Shown here: positions 48,299 to 57,078 of the stretch, piece after piece
How positions within the stretch are numbered: position 1 is the first letter of the stretch
Layout of the letters: every line of letters starts with the position of its first letter
Source: Noviherbaspirillum autotrophicum
Lineage (GTDB): Bacteria; Pseudomonadota; Gammaproteobacteria; Burkholderiales; Burkholderiaceae_D
Reading direction: 5' to 3'
Length of the DNA stretch: 64,000 nucleotides
NCBI RefSeq assembly: GCF_000818395.1
Contig: NZ_JWJG01000028.1
Coordinates: 4,542,615-4,606,614, forward strand
Notes under the pieces: generated by a model
Told to the model about the DNA's origin: nothing
The model's input: only the letters and a program-made list of their open reading frames with translations
Databases searched by the model: none
Made by a program: the position numbers and the translations under genes

Positions 48299-49083
48299 GA
48301 TGTGTTGTGTCGGGCAGTGCTGATTGCGACATGATGCAAGCCGATCAGCACAAGATTGTCGACCTTCTGGTGGGGTGCCGGCAAATGCGGCGCGATCAGG
48401 GCGGCGGCGCCGCCGGAAAGAATGCATTGCACCGCGCCGCCGCTGCGCTGCGCATGTGCGGCCAGCGCCCGCTCGATGGCACCGGCTTGCGCGGCGATGC
48501 AGCCGCTGACGATGGCCGCATCGGTGTTGTCCGCAAACGGGTCGCCAATATCGAGATCTTGCGCCACCTGGGGCAGTTGCGCGGTATTCTTGGCCAGCGA
48601 ACTAGCCATCAGGCCGAGCCCGGGCAGGATCATGCCGCCGATGAAAACGCCATCCGCCGCAATGGCGTCAATCGTGGTCGCCGTGCCGCAGGTGGCGACG
48701 ATCAACGCCTGATCCGGAAACAAGGCATGCGCGCCGATGGCCGACGCGAAACGATCGCAGCCGAGCTGGGTCGGATTGCGGTAATTGTTGCGCACGCCGC
48801 CCAAGGTCGCTGCAGAACAAAACCATTCCAGCGGCACCGGCTGCATGCCGAGCGCGCGCAGCAGCACCTGTTCCAGCGCGTCGCGCATGGCTTGTCCGGC
48901 CACGTTCGAAATCAGTACCCGCACGATATCCTGCCCGCGCCATGCATCGGCCAGCTGCAGCAGCTGGGCATGTTCGACCATGCCGCTAGCCGCCCAGCGC
49001 CCCAGTTCTCCCGGCTCGCGCGCGCCGCTCGGGACCAAGGCCCATTTCACGCGGGTATTGCCGGCGTCTATCAGTAGCAGCAT
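48292..49083 (-). CDS. coaX: Type III pantothenate kinase
   Basis: First step of coenzyme A synthesis, 263 residues. It begins MLLLIDAGNTRVKWAL (phosphate loop of the ASKHA fold), and carries GCDRFASAIGAHALFP and CGTATTIDAIAADGVFIGGMI. It follows birA by 5 bases, the common birA-coaX arrangement in betaproteobacteria. Confidence 0.95.
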   Translation of the reverse strand: MLLLIDAGNTRVKWALVPSGAREPGELGRWAASGMVEHAQLLQLADAWRGQDIVRVLISNVAGQAMRDALEQVLLRALGMQPVPLEWFCSAATLGGVRNNYRNPTQLGCDRFASAIGAHALFPDQALIVATCGTATTIDAIAADGVFIGGMILPGLGLMASSLAKNTAQLPQVAQDLDIGDPFADNTDAAIVSGCIAAQAGAIERALAAHAQRSGGAVQCILSGGAAALIAPHLPAPHQKVDNLVLIGLHHVAISTARHNTSC

Positions 49084-49088
49084 TCCAT

Positions 49089-49874
49089 TTACCTTTCCGA
49101 CGGCCTCAGTGATACGTCGCCAGCCATGATGGCGATACGTCCCGCCGCGCCATCCAGCAAGAAGCGTCCAATGGCGTCGACGCCGACAGCAATTCCTTCA
49201 TGCAAGGTTTTGCCGTGATCGATGATGGTGACCGACTTGCCGGCATACGCGTGCAAATTGTTCCAGCGCGTCACGAAGGCGGCCAGGCCTTCCTGCCCGA
49301 ATTGTTCCATCGCTTCGGCCAAGCGGTTCAACAGGGTCGCCATCAGCATGTCCTGATCCAGGTCCGCCAGCCAGGGAATGTTGGCAACCGGACGATCGAT
49401 GCGCGCGATCAACTCCTCGTTGAGCGCCATGTTGATCCCGATGCCGATCACCGCCCAGCTTTGATCGGGCCGCGCTGCGGCGGCGCTTTCGATGAGGATG
49501 CCGGCCAGCTTTTTCCCTTCGTACAGCACGTCGTTCGGCCACTTCAGCCGGACATTCACGTTGAACATGTCGAGCGTTTCCGCAAGCGCCACACCGACGG
49601 CCAGCGGCAACCCGACCAGCGCCTGCAACGGTGCGTCGAATTTCCATGCCAGCGAAAAGGTCAGCGACTTGCCGGGTGTCGACAGCCAGCTGCGTCCGGC
49701 GCGCCCGCGCCCGGCCGTCTGGGTGCGCGCGACCAGCAAGGCGGGCGTTGCCAGAGTCGGCAACGCGGCAAGCAGGTCGGCATTGGTGGAGCCGGTTTCG
49801 TCCACCACCTTCACTGCCACCTGCCGGGCGGCCGGGTGGCAGAAACTGGAAATGCGTTCGGGGGAAAGTTTCAT
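49089..49874 (-). CDS. birA: Biotin--[acetyl-CoA-carboxylase] ligase
   Basis: Attaches biotin to carboxylase carrier proteins. The 261-residue protein has the GRGRAGRSWLS biotinyl-AMP loop, LKWPNDVLYEGKKLAGILIE and VIGIGINMAL. There is no N-terminal helix-turn-helix, so it is a class I ligase without repressor function. The ATG at 49874 gives a family-like N-terminus. It is divergent from the MCE transport operon. Confidence 0.95.
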   Translation of the reverse strand: MKLSPERISSFCHPAARQVAVKVVDETGSTNADLLAALPTLATPALLVARTQTAGRGRAGRSWLSTPGKSLTFSLAWKFDAPLQALVGLPLAVGVALAETLDMFNVNVRLKWPNDVLYEGKKLAGILIESAAAARPDQSWAVIGIGINMALNEELIARIDRPVANIPWLADLDQDMLMATLLNRLAEAMEQFGQEGLAAFVTRWNNLHAYAGKSVTIIDHGKTLHEGIAVGVDAIGRFLLDGAAGRIAIMAGDVSLRPSER

Positions 49875-49978
49875 GGCGTGATTGTAACGGGATGACTGTG
49901 GGTCGTCATTTTCTTGAGCAGGCTGCATTACCTCCGGCAAAGGATGACGACAGGATAATTCTCCCTTAAACTCGCAGC

Positions 49979-51100
49979 ATGCCAAATCAACAACCGCCCG
50001 CCCTATCCATTGAACCAGGCACGCATCTGGCGGTACGCGCCGTCGGCAGTTGGCAAGTCAACGCGCTGGCGCAATCCGGCGTCATGAAAAGCATTCAGGC
50101 AACGCTGCGCAAATTGCCGCAGGGCCGGTTAATTGCCTGGGATTTGTCGCAGATCGCCTCGCTTGACCATATCGGTGCCCAGCTGCTCTGGAATGCGTGG
50201 GGCAAGGCGCGCCCGCAGCAACTCGTGCTGGCTGACGAGCACGCGGACATTTTCAACCGCATCGAGCGCAGCGCGCCGCTTCAGCTTCCCCCAGCCGATC
50301 GCGGGCATTTGGGCGCGCGCCTCCACCGCTGGCTACACAATCTGGCCGGCCACGCCTATTATTTCGTCGGCCTGATCGGCCAGCTGACCATCGACATGGG
50401 CAGCTTCCTGCTGCATCCCTTGCGCGGGCCATGGAAGGAAATTTCCGCCAACGTGTTCCATATCGGCTACCGCGCGCTCGGCATTACCGCGCTGGTGGCG
50501 TTCCTGATCGGCGTGGTGCTGTCCTTCCTGTCGGCGCAGCAGCTGCATACCTTCGGCGCGGACGTCTACCTGGTCAACATCCTGGGCATGAGCATCATCC
50601 GCGAACTGGGGCCGATGCTGGCCGCCATCCTGGTCGCCGGCCGCTCCGGCTCGTCCATCACGGCCCAGCTGGGCGTCATGCGCGTGACCGAGGAACTCGA
50701 TGCGATGCTGGTGATGGGCATGCCGCACGGTTATCGCCTGATCCTGCCGCGCGTGCTGGCGCTGGCGATCTCGATGCCGCTGTTGGTGATCTGGACCGAT
50801 GCGATTGCACTGGCCGGCGGCATGACCGCCGCCAAGGTGGAGCTCGGCCTGTCGCCGAGCTACTTTCTGCAGCGCCTGCCGTCCGTGGTGCCCCTGTTGA
50901 ACTACTGGATCGGCCTTGGCAAAGGCATCGTGTTCGGCATGCTGATCGCACTGGTGGCCTGCCACTTCGGGCTGCGCGTCAAGCCCAATACCGAAAGCCT
51001 GGGCCAAGGCACCACGCTGTCGGTCGTCACCGCCATTACCGCAGTGATCCTGGCCGATGCAGTGTTCGCGATCCTGTTCAAGGGCGTGGGGTTCCGCTGA
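49979..51100 (+). CDS. MCE-type lipid transporter permease with N-terminal STAS domain (MlaE-like)
   Basis: A 373-residue inner-membrane permease of the MlaE/YrbE family. Residues 1-100 are a STAS-like domain (LIAWDLSQIASLDHIGAQLLWNAWG), replacing a separate MlaB. The permease part (about 120-373) contains NILGMSIIRELGPMLAAILVAGRSGSSITAQLG and the RVTEELDAMLVMG stretch. It heads an operon with overlapping ATPase, MCE and lipoprotein genes. It moves phospholipids across the envelope by inference. Confidence 0.92.
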   Translation: MPNQQPPALSIEPGTHLAVRAVGSWQVNALAQSGVMKSIQATLRKLPQGRLIAWDLSQIASLDHIGAQLLWNAWGKARPQQLVLADEHADIFNRIERSAPLQLPPADRGHLGARLHRWLHNLAGHAYYFVGLIGQLTIDMGSFLLHPLRGPWKEISANVFHIGYRALGITALVAFLIGVVLSFLSAQQLHTFGADVYLVNILGMSIIRELGPMLAAILVAGRSGSSITAQLGVMRVTEELDAMLVMGMPHGYRLILPRVLALAISMPLLVIWTDAIALAGGMTAAKVELGLSPSYFLQRLPSVVPLLNYWIGLGKGIVFGMLIALVACHFGLRVKPNTESLGQGTTLSVVTAITAVILADAVFAILFKGVGFR

Positions 51101-51897
51101 TGCCGCCACCCATCATCCAGATCCGGAACCTATCGACCCGCTTCGGGCAGTTCGTGGTCCACCAGGATCTGAATCTCGAAGTGCGCAAAGGCGAAATCCT
51201 GTCGCTGGTGGGCGGCTCCGGCTCCGGCAAGACCACGCTGCTGCGGCAGATGCTGGGGCTGGAGCAGCCGGCGCACGGCACGGTACAGGTATTCGGCGAA
51301 GACATCCACCGCGCCTCGGCCGCGCACCTGCAGGCGCTGCGCAACCGCTGGGGCATGCTGTTCCAGCACGGCGCGCTGTTTTCCGCCCTCACCGCGTTCG
51401 ACAATGTCGCCCAGCCGATGCGCGAATTGCGCGCGTTGCCGGAAGACTTGATCCGTGACGCGGTCCTGCTCAAGCTCGACATGGTCGGCATCAGCCCGCG
51501 CGATGCGCTGAAAATGCCGGCCGACCTGTCCGGCGGCATGGTCAAGCGCGTGGCGCTGGCACGCGCCCTGGCGCTGGAACCCGAGCTGCTGTTCCTGGAC
51601 GAGCCGACCGCTGGGCTGGACCCGGACCTGTCGGACAGTTTCGTCAACCTGATTCGCGCGCTGCACCGCGAACTGCATTTGACGGTGGTAATGGTCACGC
51701 ACGACCTCGACACGCTGTTCGAGCTGTCGACGCGCGTGGCCGTGCTGGCGGAAAAGCATGTGATCGCCAACGGCACGCCGGAAGAAGTGATCGCAATGCC
51801 GCATCCGTTCGTCAAGGAATTCTTCCTTGGGGAACGCGGCCGGCGCGCGCTGGACGTCTTACGCAACAAGAAAATGGACATGGATCATGGAAAATAA
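51100..51897 (+). CDS. MCE-type lipid transporter ATPase (MlaF-like)
   Basis: A 265-residue ABC ATPase. Walker A GGSGSGKTTLL, the signature LSGGMVKRVALARALALEP and Walker B LLFLDEPTAGLDP are all present, plus the switch histidine in VTHDLDTLF. The ATG overlaps the permease stop by one base; translation is probably coupled. The next gene overlaps by 11 bases. Confidence 0.95.
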   Translation: MPPPIIQIRNLSTRFGQFVVHQDLNLEVRKGEILSLVGGSGSGKTTLLRQMLGLEQPAHGTVQVFGEDIHRASAAHLQALRNRWGMLFQHGALFSALTAFDNVAQPMRELRALPEDLIRDAVLLKLDMVGISPRDALKMPADLSGGMVKRVALARALALEPELLFLDEPTAGLDPDLSDSFVNLIRALHRELHLTVVMVTHDLDTLFELSTRVAVLAEKHVIANGTPEEVIAMPHPFVKEFFLGERGRRALDVLRNKKMDMDHGK

Positions 51898-52822
51898 GTC
51901 GCATGCCGTCGTTGCCGGCATTTTCACGCTGGCCCTGCTGGCCGCCGCAGTCCTGATCGGCATGTGGCTCAACCGCGACCGCGTGCAATGGGTGCCGTAC
52001 CAGATCGCGACCAAGCAGTCGATTCCCGGCCTCAACCCGCAGGCCAACGTGCGTTATCGCGGGCTGGACGTCGGCAAGGTGGAAGACATCTCGTTCGATC
52101 CGCAAGTACCGGGGCAGATCCTGGTGCGCATCAACGTGCGGCCGGATACGCCGGTGACGCACTCGACCTTTGCCTCGCTCGGCTACCAGGGCGTCACCGG
52201 CATCGCCTACGTCCAGCTCGATGACGACGGCAGCAATCCCGCCAGGCTGCAAAGCAGCAAGGAACACATGGCGCGCATCGACATGCGGCCCAGCCTGTTC
52301 GACCAGTTGCAAACGCGCGGGCTGGCTATCCTGCAGCAGGCGCACGAAGTGACGCGTCGCCTCAACGATATGCTCGCCCCCGCCAACCAGCAAGCCATCC
52401 TGAATGCCTTCGACAAGGCGGGCAAGGCGGCCTCTGCGATGGAAGCCATTCCGCGGCAACTGCAGCCGACCCTGGAAAAACTGCCGGCCCTGACGGCGCA
52501 GGCGCAGCAAACCCTGCGCTCCGTAGACACCCTCGCACAAAATACCAGCACACTCACCGTCAGCCTCGACAAGATGTCGCGCAACCTGCAGGCGTCCGAC
52601 GGCGCGCTGGCGCAACTGGGCAATGCGGCCGAACAGATGGGCAGCATGGCAAGCAAGCTCGAGTACGAAACGCTGCCGCTGGCCAGCGACATGCGTTCAT
52701 CGCTGCGCGCGCTCAACCGCACGCTCGACAACCTGAACGAACGCCCGCAAAGCGTGTTGTTCGGCATGCCGCGCGTTGCGCCCGGCCCCGGCGAGCCCGG
52801 TTTTGGCGCATTGTCCAGATAA
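51887..52822 (+). CDS. MCE-domain protein (MlaD-like)
   Basis: A 311-residue protein with an N-terminal membrane helix (about 8-30) and one MCE domain (about 40-120, with QSIPGLNPQANVRYRGLDVGKV). A long helical region follows (about 150-290). MCE proteins form hexameric rings that carry lipids in the periplasm. The ATG at 51887 lies within the end of the ATPase gene. Confidence 0.92.
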   Translation: MENKSHAVVAGIFTLALLAAAVLIGMWLNRDRVQWVPYQIATKQSIPGLNPQANVRYRGLDVGKVEDISFDPQVPGQILVRINVRPDTPVTHSTFASLGYQGVTGIAYVQLDDDGSNPARLQSSKEHMARIDMRPSLFDQLQTRGLAILQQAHEVTRRLNDMLAPANQQAILNAFDKAGKAASAMEAIPRQLQPTLEKLPALTAQAQQTLRSVDTLAQNTSTLTVSLDKMSRNLQASDGALAQLGNAAEQMGSMASKLEYETLPLASDMRSSLRALNRTLDNLNERPQSVLFGMPRVAPGPGEPGFGALSR

Positions 52823-52833
52823 GGGAACAACAG

Positions 52834-53445
52834 ATGAAAAAAACAATCCAGATGATTCCTGCGCTGGGTGCGGCATGCGTGTTGCTTGCCGGCTGCGCGA
52901 TTCAGCGGCCGGAATCGGCGACGCTCTATGACCTTGGTCCGGCGCGGCCGATGGCCGTAGCAACAGCCCTGCCGACGAGCTTGCCGGCAATAAGCATGGC
53001 GGATGTGGCGGCGCCGGGCTGGCTCGACCGGCCGCTGATGTTTTACCGGCTGGATTACCAGAATGACCAGCAGCCGCGCACGTATGCGCAAAGCCGGTGG
53101 TTGACGCCGCCGACGCAGATGCTCACGCAGCGCGTAAAAATGCGCATCGCGCAAGCCGGCGGCGTGGTCTTGCCGGCGTCCGACGGGGCGGCCAACATGC
53201 CGTTGCTGCGCATCGAAGCGGACGATTTCATGCAAGTCTTCGATGCGCCGGGGCATAGCGTCGGCCGCGTGGCATTGCGAGCTTCGCTGTTCAAGGGGCG
53301 AGTCCTGGTGGCGCAGCGTTCCTTCAGCAGCCAGGTGCCAGCGTCGCAGGCCGATGCCGGCGGCGGCGCCCGGGCCCTGGCGGCGGCGAGCGATGCGGCG
53401 ATTGCCGAGCTGATGCAATGGCTGGCCGCGCTGCCGCAGAAATAG
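52834..53445 (+). CDS. ABC-type transport auxiliary lipoprotein (PqiC-like)
   Basis: A 203-residue lipoprotein. The signal peptide ends in LLAGC (lipobox, C21), then YDLGPARP and a periplasmic domain with PLMFYRLDYQNDQQPRTYAQSRW typical of PqiC/ABC-2-associated lipoproteins. It is 11 bases after the MCE gene and is probably the outer-membrane partner of the system. Confidence 0.9.
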   Translation: MKKTIQMIPALGAACVLLAGCAIQRPESATLYDLGPARPMAVATALPTSLPAISMADVAAPGWLDRPLMFYRLDYQNDQQPRTYAQSRWLTPPTQMLTQRVKMRIAQAGGVVLPASDGAANMPLLRIEADDFMQVFDAPGHSVGRVALRASLFKGRVLVAQRSFSSQVPASQADAGGGARALAAASDAAIAELMQWLAALPQK

Positions 53446-53500
53446 AGGGTGCGCCATGGGGCGCTCTGCAGGCGCAGCATGAATCTACGATAATCGAACC

Positions 53501-54655
53501 ATGCCTCTGAACAAGGAAAGTCCGCCAACGACTGGTGCAGAACCGGAAACCGCGCCGCACGTATCGACCTTCGCGCGCGTCGGCCTGGTGATGTACAGTT
53601 TCCTTATCGTATATGCCAGCCTGTACCCGTTCTATAACTGGCGCGACATCGGCCTGCCGTTCTGGGCCTTCCTGCTGCAGCCGCTGCCGCATTACTGGAC
53701 GGGGTTCGATGTCATCACGAATATCATCGGCTACCTGCCGTTCGGCATGCTGGTCGTATTTGCATTACATCCGCACCTGCGCGGCCTTGCGGCAGCCCTG
53801 CTGGCCATGGCGTGCGGCGCGCTCCTGTCGGGAACGATGGAAGGGGTGCAAACCTACCTGCCCAACCGGGTGTCGTCGAACCTGGATTTCATCACCAATA
53901 TTTCCGGCACCTGCATCGGCGCCATCGCCGGCGCGCGCCTGAGCGGCATCTTCCTTGAACAGAGCCGCCTGCTGCGGCTGCGCCAGCGCTGGTTCGTGGA
54001 CGATGCGGGGCGCGGCCTGATCGTGATCGGGCTGTGGCCGCTGGCGCAGATTTATCCGCAAAGCTATCTGTTCGGGCACGGGCAATTCATGCCGCTCCTG
54101 TCCGAATGGCTTTCACACCTGCTGGAAACACCGGTCGACCTGGTCACGCTGCTGCGCCGTGACATGGAATTCAGCGTGCAGGAGTACTGGCTCTCCGAAA
54201 CCATCATTACCGCCTGTGGCCTGGCCGGTGCGCTGCTGACCGCTTCCTGCCTGCTGCGCAAGCAGGCGCCGCGCACGGTATTGCTGCTGCTGTTGCTGGC
54301 GGCGACGCTGGCAGCCAAGGCCTTGGCCAGCGGTCTGTTCTTTGCGCCGGAAAACGCCTTTGCCTGGCTCACGCCCGGCGCCAAGGGCGGCTTGCTGGTC
54401 GGGGCGATGATGGCGTCCGGCCTCATCTTCGCCCCGCCTACCATGCAGCGCCGCCTGGCCGTGGTCAGCCTGCTGGCCAGCTTCATCGCGGTCAACCTGG
54501 TACCGACCAATCCTTATTTCGTTGCGACGCTGCAGGCGTGGATACAAGGGAAATTCCTGAACTTCAACGGCGCCGCGCATTTCCTCTCGCTGTTCTGGCA
54601 ATTTTTCGCACTGTGGTTTCTTTTGCATCCGGCACATCGCCTGAAGCAAAAATAA
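53501..54655 (+). CDS. VanZ-like integral membrane protein
   Basis: A 384-residue protein with about ten predicted membrane segments. The VanZ-like motif FDVITNIIGYLPFGMLVVF is in the first third (about 70-150), with MEGVQTYLPNRVSSNLDFITN. The function is unknown; VanZ proteins are linked to antibiotic tolerance and envelope processes in some bacteria. It lies 55 bases after the lipoprotein gene and may continue its transcript. Confidence 0.85.
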   Translation: MPLNKESPPTTGAEPETAPHVSTFARVGLVMYSFLIVYASLYPFYNWRDIGLPFWAFLLQPLPHYWTGFDVITNIIGYLPFGMLVVFALHPHLRGLAAALLAMACGALLSGTMEGVQTYLPNRVSSNLDFITNISGTCIGAIAGARLSGIFLEQSRLLRLRQRWFVDDAGRGLIVIGLWPLAQIYPQSYLFGHGQFMPLLSEWLSHLLETPVDLVTLLRRDMEFSVQEYWLSETIITACGLAGALLTASCLLRKQAPRTVLLLLLLAATLAAKALASGLFFAPENAFAWLTPGAKGGLLVGAMMASGLIFAPPTMQRRLAVVSLLASFIAVNLVPTNPYFVATLQAWIQGKFLNFNGAAHFLSLFWQFFALWFLLHPAHRLKQK

Positions 54656-54695
54656 CGCGGGTGTATCATGTCGCCTTTGAGTAATACCACCGATC

Positions 54696-55013
54696 ATGAG
54701 CGACAAGCCGTACTATCAGCACCACGTCTTTTTCTGCCTCAACCAGCGCGAAGAAGGGCGTCCCTGCTGCGCCGACAAGGGCGCGCACGCAGCCCAGGAG
54801 CACGCGAAAAAGCGCATCAAGGAGTTGCACCTGAACGGCCAGGGCAAGGTTCGCATCAACAAGGCCGGCTGCCTGGACCGCTGCGAAGAAGGCCCGGTGC
54901 TGGTGGTTTATCCGGAAGGCACCTGGTACACCTACGTCGACACGCATGACATCGACGAAATCATCGACGAACACCTGGTCGGCGGCAAGGTCGTCGAGCG
55001 CTTGAAAATCTGA
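54696..55013 (+). CDS. Thioredoxin-like [2Fe-2S] ferredoxin
   Basis: A 105-residue protein with CLNQREEGRPCC near the N-terminus and NKAGCLDRCEEGPVLVVYPEG, four cysteines arranged as in thioredoxin-like [2Fe-2S] ferredoxins. It ends 2 bases before the hydrolase gene, so the two share an mRNA. The electron-transfer partner is unknown. Confidence 0.9.
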   Translation: MSDKPYYQHHVFFCLNQREEGRPCCADKGAHAAQEHAKKRIKELHLNGQGKVRINKAGCLDRCEEGPVLVVYPEGTWYTYVDTHDIDEIIDEHLVGGKVVERLKI

Positions 55014-55015
55014 TA

Positions 55016-55639
55016 ATGAACGCCCATACCCAACGCTTCACCCTCACCGGTGCGGCAGGCGCGCTCGAGTGCGCGCTCGACCTGCCGCATGGCGCGCCGC
55101 GCGGCATCGCGCTGGTCGCACATCCGCATCCGCTGTACGGCGGCACCATGGACAACAAGGTGGCGCAGACGCTGGCGCGTGCTTTCGTTGCGCTCGGCTA
55201 TGCCGCCGTGCGCATGAATTTCCGCGGTGTCGGCAAATCCGAGGGCGAACACGACGCCGGCCGCGGCGAAACCGACGACATGGCACTGCTGCTTGCGCAT
55301 ATGCGGCAGCAATATCCCGGCTTGCCGGTAGCGCTGTCCGGTTTCTCTTTTGGCACGGTGGTGCAAGCACAATTGCAACAACGCCTCACGGCGCAGGGCA
55401 CCCCGGCCGAACGCCTGGTGTTGGTCGGCACGGCCGCCGGCAAGTGGACCATCCCGGAAGTTCCCGCCAACACCATCCTGATCCACGGCGAGCAGGACGA
55501 GACGATTCCGTTGTCAGATGTGCTCGACTGGGCGCGTCCGCAAGACTTGCCGGTCATCGTGATTCCGGGTGCCGATCATTTTTTTCACCGCAAGTTGCAA
55601 CATATAAAGAATTTCGTGGTCGAAATGTGGCACCGCTGA
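55016..55639 (+). CDS. Alpha/beta hydrolase
   Basis: A 207-residue hydrolase with the nucleophile elbow GFSFGTVV, the oxyanion region HPHPLYGGTMDNKVAQ, the catalytic aspartate in HGEQDETIP and histidine in GADHFFH. This family is common beside small ferredoxins in betaproteobacteria; the substrate is not known. A terminator-like hairpin lies between it and dacA. Confidence 0.9.
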   Translation: MNAHTQRFTLTGAAGALECALDLPHGAPRGIALVAHPHPLYGGTMDNKVAQTLARAFVALGYAAVRMNFRGVGKSEGEHDAGRGETDDMALLLAHMRQQYPGLPVALSGFSFGTVVQAQLQQRLTAQGTPAERLVLVGTAAGKWTIPEVPANTILIHGEQDETIPLSDVLDWARPQDLPVIVIPGADHFFHRKLQHIKNFVVEMWHR

Positions 55640-55649
55640 CCGCTGGTTC

Positions 55650-55689
55650 AAAAACCGTTGCAATTGGCTGCAATCAACGGCTGGTTTTT
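55650..55689 (+). terminator. Terminator-like hairpin before dacA
   Basis: AAAAACCGTTG (55650-55660) pairs with CAACGG (55675-55680) and the following GGTTTTT (to 55689), with a small bulge and a T-rich end. It sits 10 bases after the hydrolase stop and is consistent with a rho-independent stop. Confidence 0.6.
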
Positions 55690-55711
55690 CAACCGGCGCA
55701 AGCAGCGGCGC

Positions 55712-55717
55712 TATAAT
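55712..55717 (+). promoter_or_regulatory. -10 element upstream of dacA
   Basis: A perfect TATAAT hexamer 65 bases before the dacA ATG. The -35 region (TTCAAC at 55688-55693, 18-base spacing) is poor, so the promoter is only tentative. Confidence 0.45.
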
Positions 55718-55781
55718 TTCTTTCGAGCTTGTTTCTTCGTGTCATCCGCCGGACTCCGAGCGGAATTCATTTGTTATATCC

Positions 55782-56927
55782 ATGAAAAAAATATTTGTGG
55801 CCTTTGCCGCCTCCGTTCTCTCGTTGTCCTGCGCCTTTGCGCAATCCGTTCCGGCGCCCACCATCGACGCCAAGTCATGGCTGCTGCTCGACGCCACCAG
55901 CGGCCAGGTGCTGGCCTCGCACGAGCCGGACATGCGCATCGAGCCCGCCTCGCTGGCCAAGCTGATGACGGCCTACCTCGCATCGGCCGCCATCAAGGAA
56001 AAGCGCCTCGATGCCAACCAGATGGTGAACGTCTCGGTGCGCGCATGGAAAGTCGACAAGAGCAGCTCGAAAATGTTTATCGATCCGGCCACGCCGGTGA
56101 AGGTCAACGACTTGCTGTATGGCCTGATCATCCAGTCCGGCAACGACTCGGCGGTGGCGCTGGCCGAAGCGGTGGCCGGCACCGAAGATGCGTTTGCCGC
56201 CCTGATGAACCGCGAAGCCGAGCGCATGGGCATGAAGTCGACCCACTTCGTCAATGCGCACGGCTTGCCCGATCCCGGCAATTATTCGACCGCGCGCGAC
56301 CTGGCGACGCTGGCCACGCACGTGGTCTACGATCATCCGGAAGACTACAAGATCTACTCGATCAAGGAATACACCTATAACAACATCAAGCAGCAGAACC
56401 GCAATCGCCTGCTGTGGCTGGACCCGACGGTCGACGGCCTGAAAACCGGCCACACCTCCAGCGCCGGCTATTGCCTGATCTCGACTGCGCACCGCCCGAA
56501 CGGCAACAGCGACCGCCGCCTGATCTCCGTGGTGATCGGCACGCCGTCCGACCAGGTGCGTACGCAGGAAAGCCAGAAGCTGTTGAACTGGGGATTCCAG
56601 AACTTCGACACCGTCAAGCTGTATGCGAAGGGCCAGGCGGTCGACACGCCGCGCGTCTGGAAAGGTTCGCAAAACAACGTGAAAATCGGCTTTACGCATG
56701 ACGTCTATGTGACCGTGCCGAAGGGTGTTGCGGACAAGATGAAGCCGGTGCTGGAACGCAAGGACCCGCTGATTGCGCCGATCAACCAGAACAGCAAGGT
56801 CGGCACGCTGAAGGTCGTCGTCGACGGCAAGCAGCAAAGCGAACTGCCTGTCGTCGCGCTCGAACAGGTGAACCAGGCCAGCATCTTCGGCCGCGCCTGG
56901 GACTCGGTGCGCATGATGATGAAGTAA
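55782..56927 (+). CDS. dacA: D-alanyl-D-alanine carboxypeptidase (penicillin-binding protein 5/6 family)
   Basis: Trims the terminal D-Ala of peptidoglycan pentapeptides. The 381-residue protein has a signal peptide (about 1-20), the SxxK motif S57-K60 (EPASLAKLM), the SGN motif at S119-N121 and KTG at K221-G223 (LKTGHTSSAG). The C-terminal domain (about 275-360) and amphipathic tail FGRAWDSVRMMMK anchor it to the inner membrane. It is followed by an aminotransferase gene and ybeD. Confidence 0.95.
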   Translation: MKKIFVAFAASVLSLSCAFAQSVPAPTIDAKSWLLLDATSGQVLASHEPDMRIEPASLAKLMTAYLASAAIKEKRLDANQMVNVSVRAWKVDKSSSKMFIDPATPVKVNDLLYGLIIQSGNDSAVALAEAVAGTEDAFAALMNREAERMGMKSTHFVNAHGLPDPGNYSTARDLATLATHVVYDHPEDYKIYSIKEYTYNNIKQQNRNRLLWLDPTVDGLKTGHTSSAGYCLISTAHRPNGNSDRRLISVVIGTPSDQVRTQESQKLLNWGFQNFDTVKLYAKGQAVDTPRVWKGSQNNVKIGFTHDVYVTVPKGVADKMKPVLERKDPLIAPINQNSKVGTLKVVVDGKQQSELPVVALEQVNQASIFGRAWDSVRMMMK

Positions 56928-56966
56928 TCGGCCGGCGCGGGCACGACTGCCCGCCCTGCCCCGTCC

Positions 56967-57052
56967 GGTTCCAACGAACGCGGCGGACATGGCGAAGAAC
57001 GATCAGTAACGCTTCTTCCTGCCGTGCCCGCCGCGTTCGGCATTCTGGAACC
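56967..57052 (+). other. Long imperfect hairpin between dacA and the aminotransferase gene
   Basis: CGAACGCGGCGG (56975-56986) pairs perfectly with 57028-57039, and outside it GGTTCCA (56967-56973) pairs with TGGAACC (57046-57052). The whole folds as an 86-base structure without a T-tract. It ends 27 bases before the aminotransferase start, so it could be a processing site, an attenuator or a repeat element. Confidence 0.5.
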
Positions 57053-57078
57053 GCCACTTTCCTTGTTCAGGAATCGAC

